From Aphodoplasma sp045541115 (GTDB taxonomy: Bacteria > Bacillota > Clostridia > UBA1381 > UMGS1253), in contig JAZQIM010000015.1 of assembly GCA_045541115.1 (NCBI GenBank), positions 62,001 through 126,000 of the forward strand: a DNA stretch of 64,000 nucleotides, read 5' to 3'. The notes below the pieces were generated by a model that saw nothing but the letters and a program-made list of their open reading frames with translations, was not told where the DNA came from and searched no databases. Below, piece by piece: positions 36,682-45,009 of the stretch (the stretch's first letter is position 1; the number at the start of each line of letters is the position of its first letter). Position numbers and translations under genes: made by a program.

Positions 36682-37224
36682 ATGAAGGCAACAGGAATTG
36701 TAAGACGAATTGACGATTTGGGTCGCGTTGTTATTCCAAAAGAAATCAGACGTACGATGCGCATACGTGAGGGCGACCCACTTGAAATATTTACAAATAA
36801 GGACGGAGAAGTAATTTTTAAAAAATATTCTCCCATAGGAGAACTTGGTGAGTTTGCAAGTCAATATGCAGAAGCGCTCGCGAAAGCAAGCGGTCTTCCA
36901 ATCTGTATTACCGACCGCGACTCAATTATTGCAGTGGCAGGCATTTCAAAACGTGAATTTCTCGAAAAAAAGGTAAGCGAAGAACTTGAAAAAATTATGA
37001 GCGACAAAACAATATATAATACAAACACATCACATGCTACAAATTTGCCGCTTGTCGATGGCAACGAAAAGCACCATCTTCTTCTCGCTCAACCCATAAT
37101 TTCAGAAGGCGACACAATCGGCAGCGTAGCATTTTTTTCAGATGAAAACGCTAAAATCACAAACGCCGAAGAAAAACTCGTTCATGCCGCTGCAGGATTT
37201 CTCGGCAGACATATGGAAAGCTAA
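36682..37224 (+). CDS. spoVT: stage V sporulation protein T
   Basis: AbrB/MazE-fold regulator that modulates sigma-G-dependent genes in the forespore. 180 residues: the N-terminal swapped-hairpin DNA-binding domain (MKATGIVRRIDDLGRVVIPK, EIRRTMRIREGDPLEIF) and a C-terminal GAF-like domain (~55-178). ATG 36682 is nine bases after AAAGGAG; an in-frame TTG at 36676 is too close to the SD. The gene has a terminator directly after it. Confidence 0.96.
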   Translation: MKATGIVRRIDDLGRVVIPKEIRRTMRIREGDPLEIFTNKDGEVIFKKYSPIGELGEFASQYAEALAKASGLPICITDRDSIIAVAGISKREFLEKKVSEELEKIMSDKTIYNTNTSHATNLPLVDGNEKHHLLLAQPIISEGDTIGSVAFFSDENAKITNAEEKLVHAAAGFLGRHMES

Positions 37225-37232
37225 ATTGATAA

Positions 37233-37266
37233 TAAAAACCGGTGCTTAAAACAGTATCGGTTTTTA
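37233..37266 (+). terminator. terminator after spoVT
   Basis: AAAAACCG / CGGTTTTT stem with interior mismatches, loop near TTAAAA, T-run to 37266. Confidence 0.8.
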
Positions 37267-37309
37267 TTTAGCTATTACAAAAAATTTTTAATACATTCCA
37301 AAAAATGTA

Positions 37310-37338
37310 TTGACTCTCTTAATATTTTATGGTAAAAT
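37310..37338 (+). promoter_or_regulatory. tRNA-Leu promoter
   Basis: TTGACT (37310-37315), 17-base spacer, TAAAAT (37333-37338), starting RNA about 13 bases before the tRNA. Confidence 0.85.
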
Positions 37339-37357
37339 ATTTAAGTAATTTCGATGT

Positions 37358-37446
37358 GCTCGAGTGGCGGAACAGGCAGACGCCCGGGACTTAAAATCCC
37401 GTGGGAAGTGATTCCCGTACCGGTTCGACCCCGGTCTCGAGCACCA
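37358..37446 (+). tRNA. tRNA-Leu (anticodon UAA)
   Basis: Acceptor GCTCGAG pairs with CTCGAGC; T8-G9; D stem GCG/CGC; anticodon stem CGGGA/TCCCG around CTTAAAA; long class II variable arm; T arm with GGTTCGACCCC; discriminator A and encoded CCA at 37444-37446. It reads UUA (and UUG by wobble). Confidence 0.97.
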
Positions 37447-37450
37447 AAAA

Positions 37451-37477
37451 GCATCTTCATTGAGGATGCTTTTTTAT
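37451..37477 (+). terminator. terminator after tRNA-Leu
   Basis: GCATCTTC / GAGGATGC, 3-base loop, followed by TTTTTT. Confidence 0.9.
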
Positions 37478-37499
37478 TTTAAATATGTTATTTCCTGTC

Positions 37500-37539
37500 T
37501 AAAATAAAACAGCCTATGCATTTTTTTGCATAGGCTGTT
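37500..37539 (-). terminator. terminator after pnp
   Basis: AACAGCCTATGC / GCATAGGCTGTT 12-bp stem; on the minus strand it is followed by TTATTTT. Confidence 0.9.
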
Positions 37540-37548
37540 ATTTGTTTA

Positions 37549-39624
37549 TTAAAGTAAATCCTTACGCGATAGGTTGATTCTGCCCTGTTTGTCAATTTCA
37601 ATTACCTTAACAGTAATTTCATCGCCAATATTTACAACGTCTTCAACCTTCTCAACACGGTTTTTATCAAGCTTTGAGATGTGAACAAGACCATCCTTGC
37701 CGGGAAGAATTTCAACAAATGCACCAAACTGCATTATACGAACAACTTTACCTGTGTAAATCTCCCCTACTTCAGGCTCCTTTACGATACCAAGGATAGT
37801 CTTTTGTGCAGCTTCTCCACTTGCCTGGTTTGGCGAGAATATCAACACACGACCATCATCTTCGATATCAATTTTTGCACCTGTGTCTGCAACAATCTTT
37901 TGAATTACCTTACCGCCTGAACCAATGACATCGCGGATTTTTTCAGGATCAATGTGCATTATTACAACCTTCGGTGCATACGCTGAAAGCTCGCTCTTTG
38001 GCTCTGCAATCTCCTTAAGCATTACCTCGTCAAGTATATAATAACGCGCATCGCGTGTCTTGTTAAGTGCTTCTTCTATGATTTCGTATGTCAAACCATC
38101 TGTCTTAATATCCATCTGTATAGCAGTAATACCCTTCTTACTTCCTGCTACCTTAAAGTCCATGTCTCCGAAGAAGTCTTCAAGCCCCTGTATGTCAACC
38201 ATTGTAATATAACGCTCGCCTTCAGTAACGAGTCCGCACGAAATACCTGCGATAGGAGCCTTGATCGGAACACCGGCATCCATAAGTGCAAGTGTGCTAC
38301 CACAGATACTTCCCTGTGAAGTAGAACCGTTTGAGCTTAATACTTCCGACACAAGTCTTATTGCATACGGAAATTCTTCCTCTAACGGAATTACAGGCTC
38401 AAGAGCACGCTCTGCAAGCGCACCATGACCGATTTCACGTCTTCCCGGTCCACGTGACGGACGTGTTTCGCCAACGCTGTATGACGGGAAATTATAATGA
38501 TGCATATAACGCTTTGTTTCCTCCTGATCGATACCATCAAGCTTTTGTATATCACCAAGAGGACCAAGTGTTGCCGCTGTGAGAACCTGTGTCTGACCTC
38601 TTGTGAACATACCTGAACCGTGTACGCGTGGAAGCAAGCTTGTTTCTGCTGCGAGCGGTCTTATCTGGTCGAGCGAGCGACCGTCTACACGCTTTCCATC
38701 ATCAAGTATCCATCTGCGAACAACGTATTTTTGCAATTTGTAAAGAACTTCATCAATTGCGCCTTCGCTGTCAGGATATTTTTCTGCAAATTCATTAACA
38801 ACTTCTTCAGTAACAATCTTCATACGTGCATCACGTACTGTCTTGTCATCTGTATCAAGTGCTGCTCTAACCTTTTCAATCGCAAATTCCTTCACATCTT
38901 CATATAGGTCAGCGTCAACAACTATGTGCTCATACTCAAACTTCGGCTTGCCGATTTCTTTTGCAATACCTTCGATAAAGTCGCAAATCTTAATGATTTC
39001 TTCATGCGCAAACTTAATTGCCTTAAGCATTGTAGCTTCGTCAACTTCTTTTGCACCCGCCTCAATCATAACTACCTTTTGCTTTGTTCCTGCAACTGTA
39101 AGCTGCATATCGCTCTTTTCACGCTGCTCAACAGTAGGATTGATTACGAGCTCGCCATCAACTAATCCTACCCATACTCCACCGATAGGTCCGGCAAACG
39201 GAATATCGGAAATTGATATAGCAATTGATGCACCAATCATAGCTGCGATTTCCGGTGCATTGTCCTGCTCAACGCTCATAACTGTTGCAACAACAGATAC
39301 GTCGTTTCTCAAATCTGACGGAAAGAGCGGTCGAATCGGGCGGTCGATAACACGAGATGTAAGGATTGCCTTCTCACTCGGTTTGCCTTCACGCTTCATA
39401 AAGCTACCCGGTATTTTACCCACCGAATAAAGTCTTTCTTCAAAATCTACGCTTAGTGGGAAAAAGTCTACTCCCTCACGCGGTTTTGCAGAAGCAGTTG
39501 CAGTACATAATACGGCTGTGTCACCATAGCGTACAAGGCATGAACCGTTTGCAAGCTGCGCCATTTTGCCAGTTTCAATTACAAGCGGTCTGCCTGCTAA
39601 TGTTGTTTCAAATGTTCTAAACAT
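37549..39624 (-). CDS. pnp: polynucleotide phosphorylase
   Basis: Phosphate-dependent 3'-5' exoribonuclease. 691 residues with the standard order: two RNase PH-like core domains separated by an all-helical domain, then KH (VVIMHIDPEKIRDVIGSGGK) and S1 (GEIYTGKVVRIMQFGAFVEI). The catalytic region of the second core has SNGSTSQGSICGSTLALMDA and DFFGDMDFKVAG. Directly downstream of rpsO, as in most bacteria, with a stem-loop leader in the 190-base gap. Confidence 0.98.
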   Translation of the reverse strand: MFRTFETTLAGRPLVIETGKMAQLANGSCLVRYGDTAVLCTATASAKPREGVDFFPLSVDFEERLYSVGKIPGSFMKREGKPSEKAILTSRVIDRPIRPLFPSDLRNDVSVVATVMSVEQDNAPEIAAMIGASIAISISDIPFAGPIGGVWVGLVDGELVINPTVEQREKSDMQLTVAGTKQKVVMIEAGAKEVDEATMLKAIKFAHEEIIKICDFIEGIAKEIGKPKFEYEHIVVDADLYEDVKEFAIEKVRAALDTDDKTVRDARMKIVTEEVVNEFAEKYPDSEGAIDEVLYKLQKYVVRRWILDDGKRVDGRSLDQIRPLAAETSLLPRVHGSGMFTRGQTQVLTAATLGPLGDIQKLDGIDQEETKRYMHHYNFPSYSVGETRPSRGPGRREIGHGALAERALEPVIPLEEEFPYAIRLVSEVLSSNGSTSQGSICGSTLALMDAGVPIKAPIAGISCGLVTEGERYITMVDIQGLEDFFGDMDFKVAGSKKGITAIQMDIKTDGLTYEIIEEALNKTRDARYYILDEVMLKEIAEPKSELSAYAPKVVIMHIDPEKIRDVIGSGGKVIQKIVADTGAKIDIEDDGRVLIFSPNQASGEAAQKTILGIVKEPEVGEIYTGKVVRIMQFGAFVEILPGKDGLVHISKLDKNRVEKVEDVVNIGDEITVKVIEIDKQGRINLSRKDLL

Positions 39625-39675
39625 AATTTTACCTCTTTTCTTTCGATTTTTTGTCCGAAGCAGTAAAACCGATGT

Positions 39676-39733
39676 TTAGCACTTAGATTTACACTCCAAA
39701 AACGCCAATTTGAAATGCAAATCTAACTGCTAA
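39676..39733 (-). promoter_or_regulatory. long stem-loop in the pnp 5' leader
   Basis: Arms 39676-39693 and 39716-39733: 18 positions, 17 paired (one G-U, one G-G mismatch), 22-base loop, about 50 bases before the pnp ATG. It resembles in position the E. coli pnp leader stem cut by RNase III and used for PNPase autocontrol. Confidence 0.7.
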
Positions 39734-39773
39734 CCGTCAATTTTGCCTGCACAGACAGTTAAATTATATACAA

Positions 39774-39806
39774 TAAATGAGCGGAAGTGTTTTTTCCGCT
39801 CATTTA
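39774..39806 (-). terminator. hairpin after rpsO
   Basis: TAAATGAGCGGAA / TTCCGCTCATTTA perfect 13-bp stem, 7-base loop. The following bases on the minus strand (TTGTATATAAT) are only moderately T-rich, so it may be a processing or partial termination site; the TATAAT could be an internal pnp -10, but has no good -35. Confidence 0.65.
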
Positions 39807-39815
39807 TATATAAAA

Positions 39816-40079
39816 CTACTTTCTCAAGTTCAATTTGTTAACGATTGCACGGTATCTCTCGATATCCTTCTTCATAAGATAATCTAAAAGACCACGTCTT
39901 TTACCAACCATTTTTAGTAGACCACGTCTTGAATGATGGTCCTTTTTGTGCATCTTCAAATGCTCGTTTAGATGATTGATTCTCTCTGTAAGCATTGCAA
40001 TCTGAACTTCAGGAGAACCTGTATCAGTTTCATGCACACGATATTGTTCAATAATTGATGTTTTTACTTCTTTAATCAT
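39816..40079 (-). CDS. rpsO: 30S ribosomal protein S15
   Basis: 87-residue small-subunit protein binding the 16S central domain. The signatures HETDTGSPEVQIAMLTERI and HLKMHKKDHHSRRGLLKMV are intact, ending LNLRK. ATG 40079 is preceded by GGAGGTG; the frame upstream (to 40160) is leader. The roughly 110-base leader after rpmE has paired segments (AAAAGGCCGGAGAACC region) that could be an S15 autoregulatory site; this was not resolved. Confidence 0.97.
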   Translation of the reverse strand: MIKEVKTSIIEQYRVHETDTGSPEVQIAMLTERINHLNEHLKMHKKDHHSRRGLLKMVGKRRGLLDYLMKKDIERYRAIVNKLNLRK

Positions 40080-40191
40080 GTTTTTCACCTCCAATATTTT
40101 TAAAACAGCACCATTTACCCAGAAAAGGCCGGAGAACCGTAATCCGAGAAAAGGTTTCACTTACAATGTCAAATTTAAATTATGACACAAA

Positions 40192-40395
40192 TTATTTGTC
40201 CATACCAAAACGCTTCTTGAACTTCTCAACACGTCCGCCTGTATCAACAAGCTTCTGCTTACCTGTAAAGAACGGATGGCACTTTGAACAAATTTCGACT
40301 TTGATGTCCTCTTTTGTAGAAGCAGTTTCAATCACTTCTCCGCAAGCACATGTAATTGTCGTCGGCTTATATTCCGGATGTATTCCTTCTTTCAT
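40192..40395 (-). CDS. rpmE: 50S ribosomal protein L31 (zinc-binding type)
   Basis: 67-residue L31. The four-cysteine zinc type is shown by TCACGEVIE and CSKCHPFFTG (C..C / C..C), so it is the form used under zinc sufficiency. ATG 40395 lies about 10 bases after AAAGGAG; the longer frame to 40461 has no SD. A consensus promoter lies 55 bases upstream. Confidence 0.96.
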   Translation of the reverse strand: MKEGIHPEYKPTTITCACGEVIETASTKEDIKVEICSKCHPFFTGKQKLVDTGGRVEKFKKRFGMDK

Positions 40396-40449
40396 ACAGC
40401 AGCGCTCCTTTCTTAAATATTTACTATGAGTTTTGCCCATAACACAACA

Positions 40450-40478
40450 ATTATAACACAAGCTTTTACGCTTTGCAA
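40450..40478 (-). promoter_or_regulatory. rpmE promoter
   Basis: Minus strand TTGCAA (40473-40478), 17-base spacer, TATAAT (40450-40455). Confidence 0.8.
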
Positions 40479-40547
40479 GACAAATTTTACTTTTTTGTAT
40501 TTATTTTTTATTATTCGTAATCTTTTGCCTTTTTATCAAAACCTTAT

Positions 40548-42935
40548 TTATCTGAGCTCTGCGCCTAAATTGTTTTTGAGGCTCTTTAAAATCTTATCCA
40601 TAACCTTTGTTATTTCTTCTTCTGTAAGAGTTCTGTCCTCGGCTCGAAGCTGCGCAGAATATGCCATACTCTTCTTGCCAGCAGGAATCTGGGCACCTTT
40701 GTATGAATCGAAAAATTCAACGCTGTCCAATAGTTTTCCGCCTGCACGCTTTATTGTATCAACGATATCTCCCGAAAGTACACTCTCATCAACCAAAATC
40801 GCAATATCACGCGATACAGCAGGATATTTCGGAAGCTTTTTGTACGTTTGTTTATCGGATGACGCTGCATAAAGAGCATCAAAATCAAGCTGTGCAAGGT
40901 AACATTCGGCGTCCATATCATATTCACGCGCAACACTTGGATGCACCTGACCTACATAACCGGCAAGCTTTCCGCAAAGATAAATCTGTGCGCATCTTCC
41001 GGGATGATATGTCGGGTTATCTTTTTGCGGCACGAATTTATAATCTTTAGTCGAAAGCCTGTCAAATAATCCTTCAATCATTCCCTTGATCGTGTAAAAA
41101 TCAACTTTGTCGCCATACATACCAAGAGTTATGATGTCACTTTCCTTCGGAAGAAGCTCGCCTTCCTGCGGCTCATATATCTTTCCAATTTCAAATAATG
41201 GCGCATATGTGTTTCTCTGCTTGTAATTTTTCTCCATAATCTCAAGCATCGATGCAAGTGTCGTTGTGCGCATTATTGAATTTTCTTCGCCTAACGGATT
41301 TGTAATCGTAACGACATTTCTCAGCGGCGAATCTTTAGCAATATGAAGCTTATCGAAAATGTTCGGGTTTGTAAATGAATATGTCATTATCTCATACATT
41401 CCCTGCGATGTAAGAGTATTCTTTACATCATCTTCAAAAAGCTGTTTCTCATTTTTGCCGCCAATCGTAAAATTACCGGACATAAGCGTCGATTCAATGT
41501 TGTTATATCCGTATATTCTTACGATTTCTTCTGCAATATCTGCTTCCGCCTCAACATCTGCTCTGTATGTCGGCGCCTTGATTGTCATCTTTTCAGTATC
41601 AACCTCAAAGTCGAGCTTTCTTAATGTATCAACCATAAACTGCGTGCTGATATTCGCGCCAAGAAATGCATTTATCTTTTCAGGACGGAGCTTTAGCTCA
41701 CGTTTTCCTGGAAGCTCGTCATGTATATCGATTACGCCCCCTACTACCTCGCCGCATCCAAGCATCTGCACGAGTTCACACGCGCGATTTACTGCATCGA
41801 GAGTCATATTCGGATCGAGTCCCTTTTCATATTTTGCACTTGCTTCTGTACGCATACCGAGTTTCTTTGCAGTAACACGAACCGATGCCCCGTCAAAGTT
41901 TGCACTTTCAAAAAGCACCGTAGTCGTATCGTCTTTAACTTCCGAATTTAATGCACCCATAACGCCGGCGATGGCAACGCTTCTTTTTTCATCGGCAATT
42001 ACAAGCATTGACGAATCGAGTGTATGCTCTGCTTCATCGAGAGTAGTAATTTTTTCTCCATCATTCGCGCGGCGAACGATGATATGCTCGCCACACAGGT
42101 CACGCAAATCGAATGCGTGCATAGGCTGACCATACTCTAAAAGAATATAGTTTGTTATGTCAACTATATTGTTTATCGAGCGGATTCCGCTTGCCTGCAA
42201 ACGCTTTACCATCCATGCAGGCGATGGGCCGATTTTAACGTTTTTAACCATTCTTGCACAGTATCGCGGACAATACTTTTTGTCCATTACGTCAACCTTT
42301 GCTATGTCACAGATATTTTCATTATTTCCCTGCGCCACAGGCTTTTTAAGATTAAATTCTCTGCCGAATGTAACAGCCGTTTCACGAGCAAGTCCTATTA
42401 CGCTCTGACAGTCAGGGCGATTCGATGTGATTTCAAACTCTATAACACTCTCATTTAAACCAAAAACATCTTTAATGTCAATACCAATCGGCGTATCAGG
42501 CTTTAATATTAAAATTCCGTATTCAGGCTCATAACCTAAATCATCGCTAGTAAGTCCGAGCTCTTCATGCGAGCAAAGCATGCCGTTTGATACAACGCCG
42601 CGAAGCTTACCTTTTTTTATCGCAACTCCGCCTGCAAGCTTTGAGCCATGAAGTGCCACCGGCACAATCTGCCCAACCTTTACGTTCGTTGCACCCGTTA
42701 CAATCTGGAGCGGCTCTGCCTCTCCTACATCAAGCATACATACCTGTAGGCTGTCTGCATTTTCATGCTTTTGTATATCTATAATTTTTCCTGTAACTAC
42801 GTTTATAAGCTCTGCTCCAAGCTGCTCAACGCCTTCAACCATCGTTCCCGACATTGTAAGCGCGTCGGCATACTGCTTGGGCTCTATATCTGAAATATCA
42901 GTAAATTCATTAAACCAACTCATTGCTACTTTCAT
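40548..42935 (-). CDS. pheT: phenylalanyl-tRNA synthetase beta subunit
   Basis: Beta chain of the alpha2-beta2 enzyme, 795 residues. Order: B1 with tRNA-binding OB insert (VVTGKIIDIQKHENADSL), B3/B4 editing domain (EFEITSNRPDCQSVIGLARE), B5 (FLGANISTQFMVDTLRKLDF), catalytic-like B6/B7 and C-terminal ferredoxin-like anticodon-binding domain (KLPKYPAVSRDIAILVD). Complete. Follows pheS by 32 bases. Confidence 0.98.
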   Translation of the reverse strand: MKVAMSWFNEFTDISDIEPKQYADALTMSGTMVEGVEQLGAELINVVTGKIIDIQKHENADSLQVCMLDVGEAEPLQIVTGATNVKVGQIVPVALHGSKLAGGVAIKKGKLRGVVSNGMLCSHEELGLTSDDLGYEPEYGILILKPDTPIGIDIKDVFGLNESVIEFEITSNRPDCQSVIGLARETAVTFGREFNLKKPVAQGNNENICDIAKVDVMDKKYCPRYCARMVKNVKIGPSPAWMVKRLQASGIRSINNIVDITNYILLEYGQPMHAFDLRDLCGEHIIVRRANDGEKITTLDEAEHTLDSSMLVIADEKRSVAIAGVMGALNSEVKDDTTTVLFESANFDGASVRVTAKKLGMRTEASAKYEKGLDPNMTLDAVNRACELVQMLGCGEVVGGVIDIHDELPGKRELKLRPEKINAFLGANISTQFMVDTLRKLDFEVDTEKMTIKAPTYRADVEAEADIAEEIVRIYGYNNIESTLMSGNFTIGGKNEKQLFEDDVKNTLTSQGMYEIMTYSFTNPNIFDKLHIAKDSPLRNVVTITNPLGEENSIMRTTTLASMLEIMEKNYKQRNTYAPLFEIGKIYEPQEGELLPKESDIITLGMYGDKVDFYTIKGMIEGLFDRLSTKDYKFVPQKDNPTYHPGRCAQIYLCGKLAGYVGQVHPSVAREYDMDAECYLAQLDFDALYAASSDKQTYKKLPKYPAVSRDIAILVDESVLSGDIVDTIKRAGGKLLDSVEFFDSYKGAQIPAGKKSMAYSAQLRAEDRTLTEEEITKVMDKILKSLKNNLGAELR

Positions 42936-42967
42936 TTCTCTGCTCTCTCCTTTCCAAACATTTTAGA

Positions 42968-43987
42968 TTAAAACTGTTTTAAGAATCTCATGTCGTTATC
43001 AAAGAATAGTCGTAAGTCGTCTATATCGTAGCGGCGCATCGCAATACGCTCAAGTCCGAGACCAAACGCAAATCCGCTATATACTTCCGGATCAATTCCG
43101 CAATTTGATAATACCTTCGGATGAACCATTCCCGCACCAAGTATCTCAATCCAGCCTTCGCCTTTACAAACGCTGCAGCCTTCGCCGTTACATACAAAGC
43201 ACGATACATCGACTTCTGCGCTCGGCTCTGTGAACGGGAAATGGTGCGGACGAAAACGTACTTTTGCTTCTTCGCCGTAAAGCGCGCGCACAAATACCTC
43301 AAGTGTACCCTTTAAATCGCCCATCGTGATTCCTTTGTCAACCACAAGTCCCTCAATCTGATGGAAAAGCGGTGAATGTGTCGCGTCAACGGCGTCACTT
43401 CTATACACTCTTCCCGGTGCAATAATTCTTATCGGAGGCTTTGTGTTCTCCATAACACGCACCTGAACAGGCGACGTCTGCGAACGCAAAACTACATTTT
43501 CATTTATATAAAATGTGTCCTGTGAATCGCGCGCAGGATGATTTTTTGGAATGTTTAGCGCTTCAAAATTATAATAGTCAAGCTCTACCTCAGGGCCTTC
43601 TGCAATTGAAAATCCCATGCCGACAAATATATTCTTGATTCTGTCAAGCACAATCGATAATGGATGAAGCGATCCTACAGATGGCTTTGTGCCCTGGATA
43701 GTTACGTCGATTTCCTCGGCTGCAAGTTTTTCATCCTGCATTTTTGACGAAAGCGCATCAACCTTACTTTGAAGTGCCTGCTCAATCTGCTCACGAACGC
43801 TGTTTGCAAGCGCACCGATAATCGGTCTTTCTTCCGGCGAAAGTGCTCCCATACCTCTTAGTACCCCTGTAAGTTCGCCTTTCTTGCCGAGATACTTTAC
43901 GCGAAGCTCATCAGCAAGCTTCAAATCATTTACATTTTCGAGCGCTGCCATAGCTTGCACTCTGATATTTTCAAGCTTTTCCTTCAT
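42968..43987 (-). CDS. pheS: phenylalanyl-tRNA synthetase alpha subunit
   Basis: Catalytic chain, 339 residues. The N-terminal coiled coil (~1-90) is followed by the class II core: motif 2 region IRIIAPGRVYRSDAVDATHSP and FHQIEGLVVDKGIT, motif 3 GFAFGLGLERIAMRRYDIDD. Complete. It is downstream of an SGNH hydrolase gene and, before that, a T-box leader. Confidence 0.98.
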   Translation of the reverse strand: MKEKLENIRVQAMAALENVNDLKLADELRVKYLGKKGELTGVLRGMGALSPEERPIIGALANSVREQIEQALQSKVDALSSKMQDEKLAAEEIDVTIQGTKPSVGSLHPLSIVLDRIKNIFVGMGFSIAEGPEVELDYYNFEALNIPKNHPARDSQDTFYINENVVLRSQTSPVQVRVMENTKPPIRIIAPGRVYRSDAVDATHSPLFHQIEGLVVDKGITMGDLKGTLEVFVRALYGEEAKVRFRPHHFPFTEPSAEVDVSCFVCNGEGCSVCKGEGWIEILGAGMVHPKVLSNCGIDPEVYSGFAFGLGLERIAMRRYDIDDLRLFFDNDMRFLKQF

Positions 43988-44022
43988 ATCTTCCTATCCT
44001 TCCTAAACTTTTTTTAAATATA

Positions 44023-44667
44023 TTAAAGCGTTTTAAATGCATTTAGCCATTCTCTCTTAATAAGCTCATGTCCGGCACCGCTCGGATGAACGCCATCGGC
44101 TGACCAATACTGCGGACCGACAATTTTGCTTGCCTCGTGGAATTTTTCCTGCAAAGGAATAAATGTCAAATCGTACTTTTCGGCTATCATTTTCGCCTTT
44201 TGTGCTCTTCTTTCTGTTTCGCCGCCAAAGTATGTCCAGTCCTTCATGCACGGTGGACATCTTAATACAAACGGCTCAAGTATCATTATTTTAATGTCAG
44301 GCAATGCCTCTTTAACTTCTTCAATAAGCATTGAATAAATCTTATAATATTTTTCTGCATCGACGCCGTTTTGCTCCGGATTGTCATGCAAAACATCGTT
44401 TACACCCACAAGTATGCTCATAATGTCGGGCCTTATATTTATTATATCTCTTTTAATTCTTGCGTATAAATCTACACTGCGATTGCCGCTTATACCTCTG
44501 TTAAAAAACTCGTATTCACCCGGATTTTCATACAAAAGCGTACTTGCTACAAGTGTCGCATAACCATAGCCCATATTTGTGTCCGCTACCTTTTGAAGAT
44601 CCAAGTCACGATCTCTCGAGCGTCCCATGTCTGTTATTGAATCTCCCTGAAACAATATTCTTTTCAT
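44023..44667 (-). CDS. SGNH/GDSL-type esterase
   Basis: 214-residue hydrolase of the SGNH superfamily. Block I is FQGDSITDMGRS (Ser), block II has FFNRGISGNRSVD (Gly), block III SILVGVNDVLHDN (Asn), block V YWSADGVHPSGAGHEL (Asp/His), so the catalytic set is complete. There is no signal peptide, hence a cytoplasmic esterase, perhaps a carbohydrate deacetylase. ATG 44667 follows AGAGGTG. It is odd that it is the first gene behind the T-box, upstream of pheS (36-base gap). Confidence 0.88.
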   Translation of the reverse strand: MKRILFQGDSITDMGRSRDRDLDLQKVADTNMGYGYATLVASTLLYENPGEYEFFNRGISGNRSVDLYARIKRDIINIRPDIMSILVGVNDVLHDNPEQNGVDAEKYYKIYSMLIEEVKEALPDIKIMILEPFVLRCPPCMKDWTYFGGETERRAQKAKMIAEKYDLTFIPLQEKFHEASKIVGPQYWSADGVHPSGAGHELIKREWLNAFKTL

Positions 44668-44696
44668 AATATAAGCACCTCTTAAATATTTTTTAT

Positions 44697-44956
44697 AAAA
44701 AAATGCCCCGTCCCCAAAATAAATCAGGGACGAAGCATAAAACTCCGTGGTACCACCCATATTCTCGCATGCGCGAGCACTCAAATGCGCTATAACGGTC
44801 GCCACCGGCAACGCCTACTTATACCATGTTCAGCGCGCAACTCCAAAGCGAAATTTCAATCTTATCCGTTTCCGAAAACGCTTCCAGCCAATGACGTTTT
44901 CTCTCTGTGGGCGTATATAAAATCTACTTAACTTTTTCATCGTCTTTAAGCAATTT
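44697..44956 (-). promoter_or_regulatory. T-box leader, phenylalanine (UUC) specifier
   Basis: The T-box sequence GGGTGGTACCACGGAG is at 44743-44758 (minus strand). It is followed by the terminator stem ATGC..CGTCCC / GGGACG..GCAT and a T-run (44697-44738). Stem I shows the AGTA motif near 44926 and, on its 3' side, GAAATTTCGC with TTC at 44850-44852 followed by G. Uncharged tRNA-Phe would stabilise the antiterminator and turn on the SGNH gene, pheS and pheT. Confidence 0.92.
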
Positions 44957-44962
44957 TTCTAC

Positions 44963-44991
44963 ATTATATCACTATAACCTTAGAAAATCAA
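44963..44991 (-). promoter_or_regulatory. promoter of the T-box operon
   Basis: Minus strand TTGATT (44986-44991), 17-base spacer, TATAAT (44963-44968). The -35 overlaps the 3' arm of the hairpin at 44984-45007. Confidence 0.8.
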
Positions 44992-45007
44992 CTGTTTTTT
45001 TGATTTT
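44984..45007 (-). terminator. weak terminator after the Met-gamma-lyase-family gene
   Basis: AAAATCAA / TTGATTTT 8-bp A/T-rich stem, 8-base loop. Only four T at its end on the minus strand. Confidence 0.4.
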
Positions 45008-45009
45008 AC

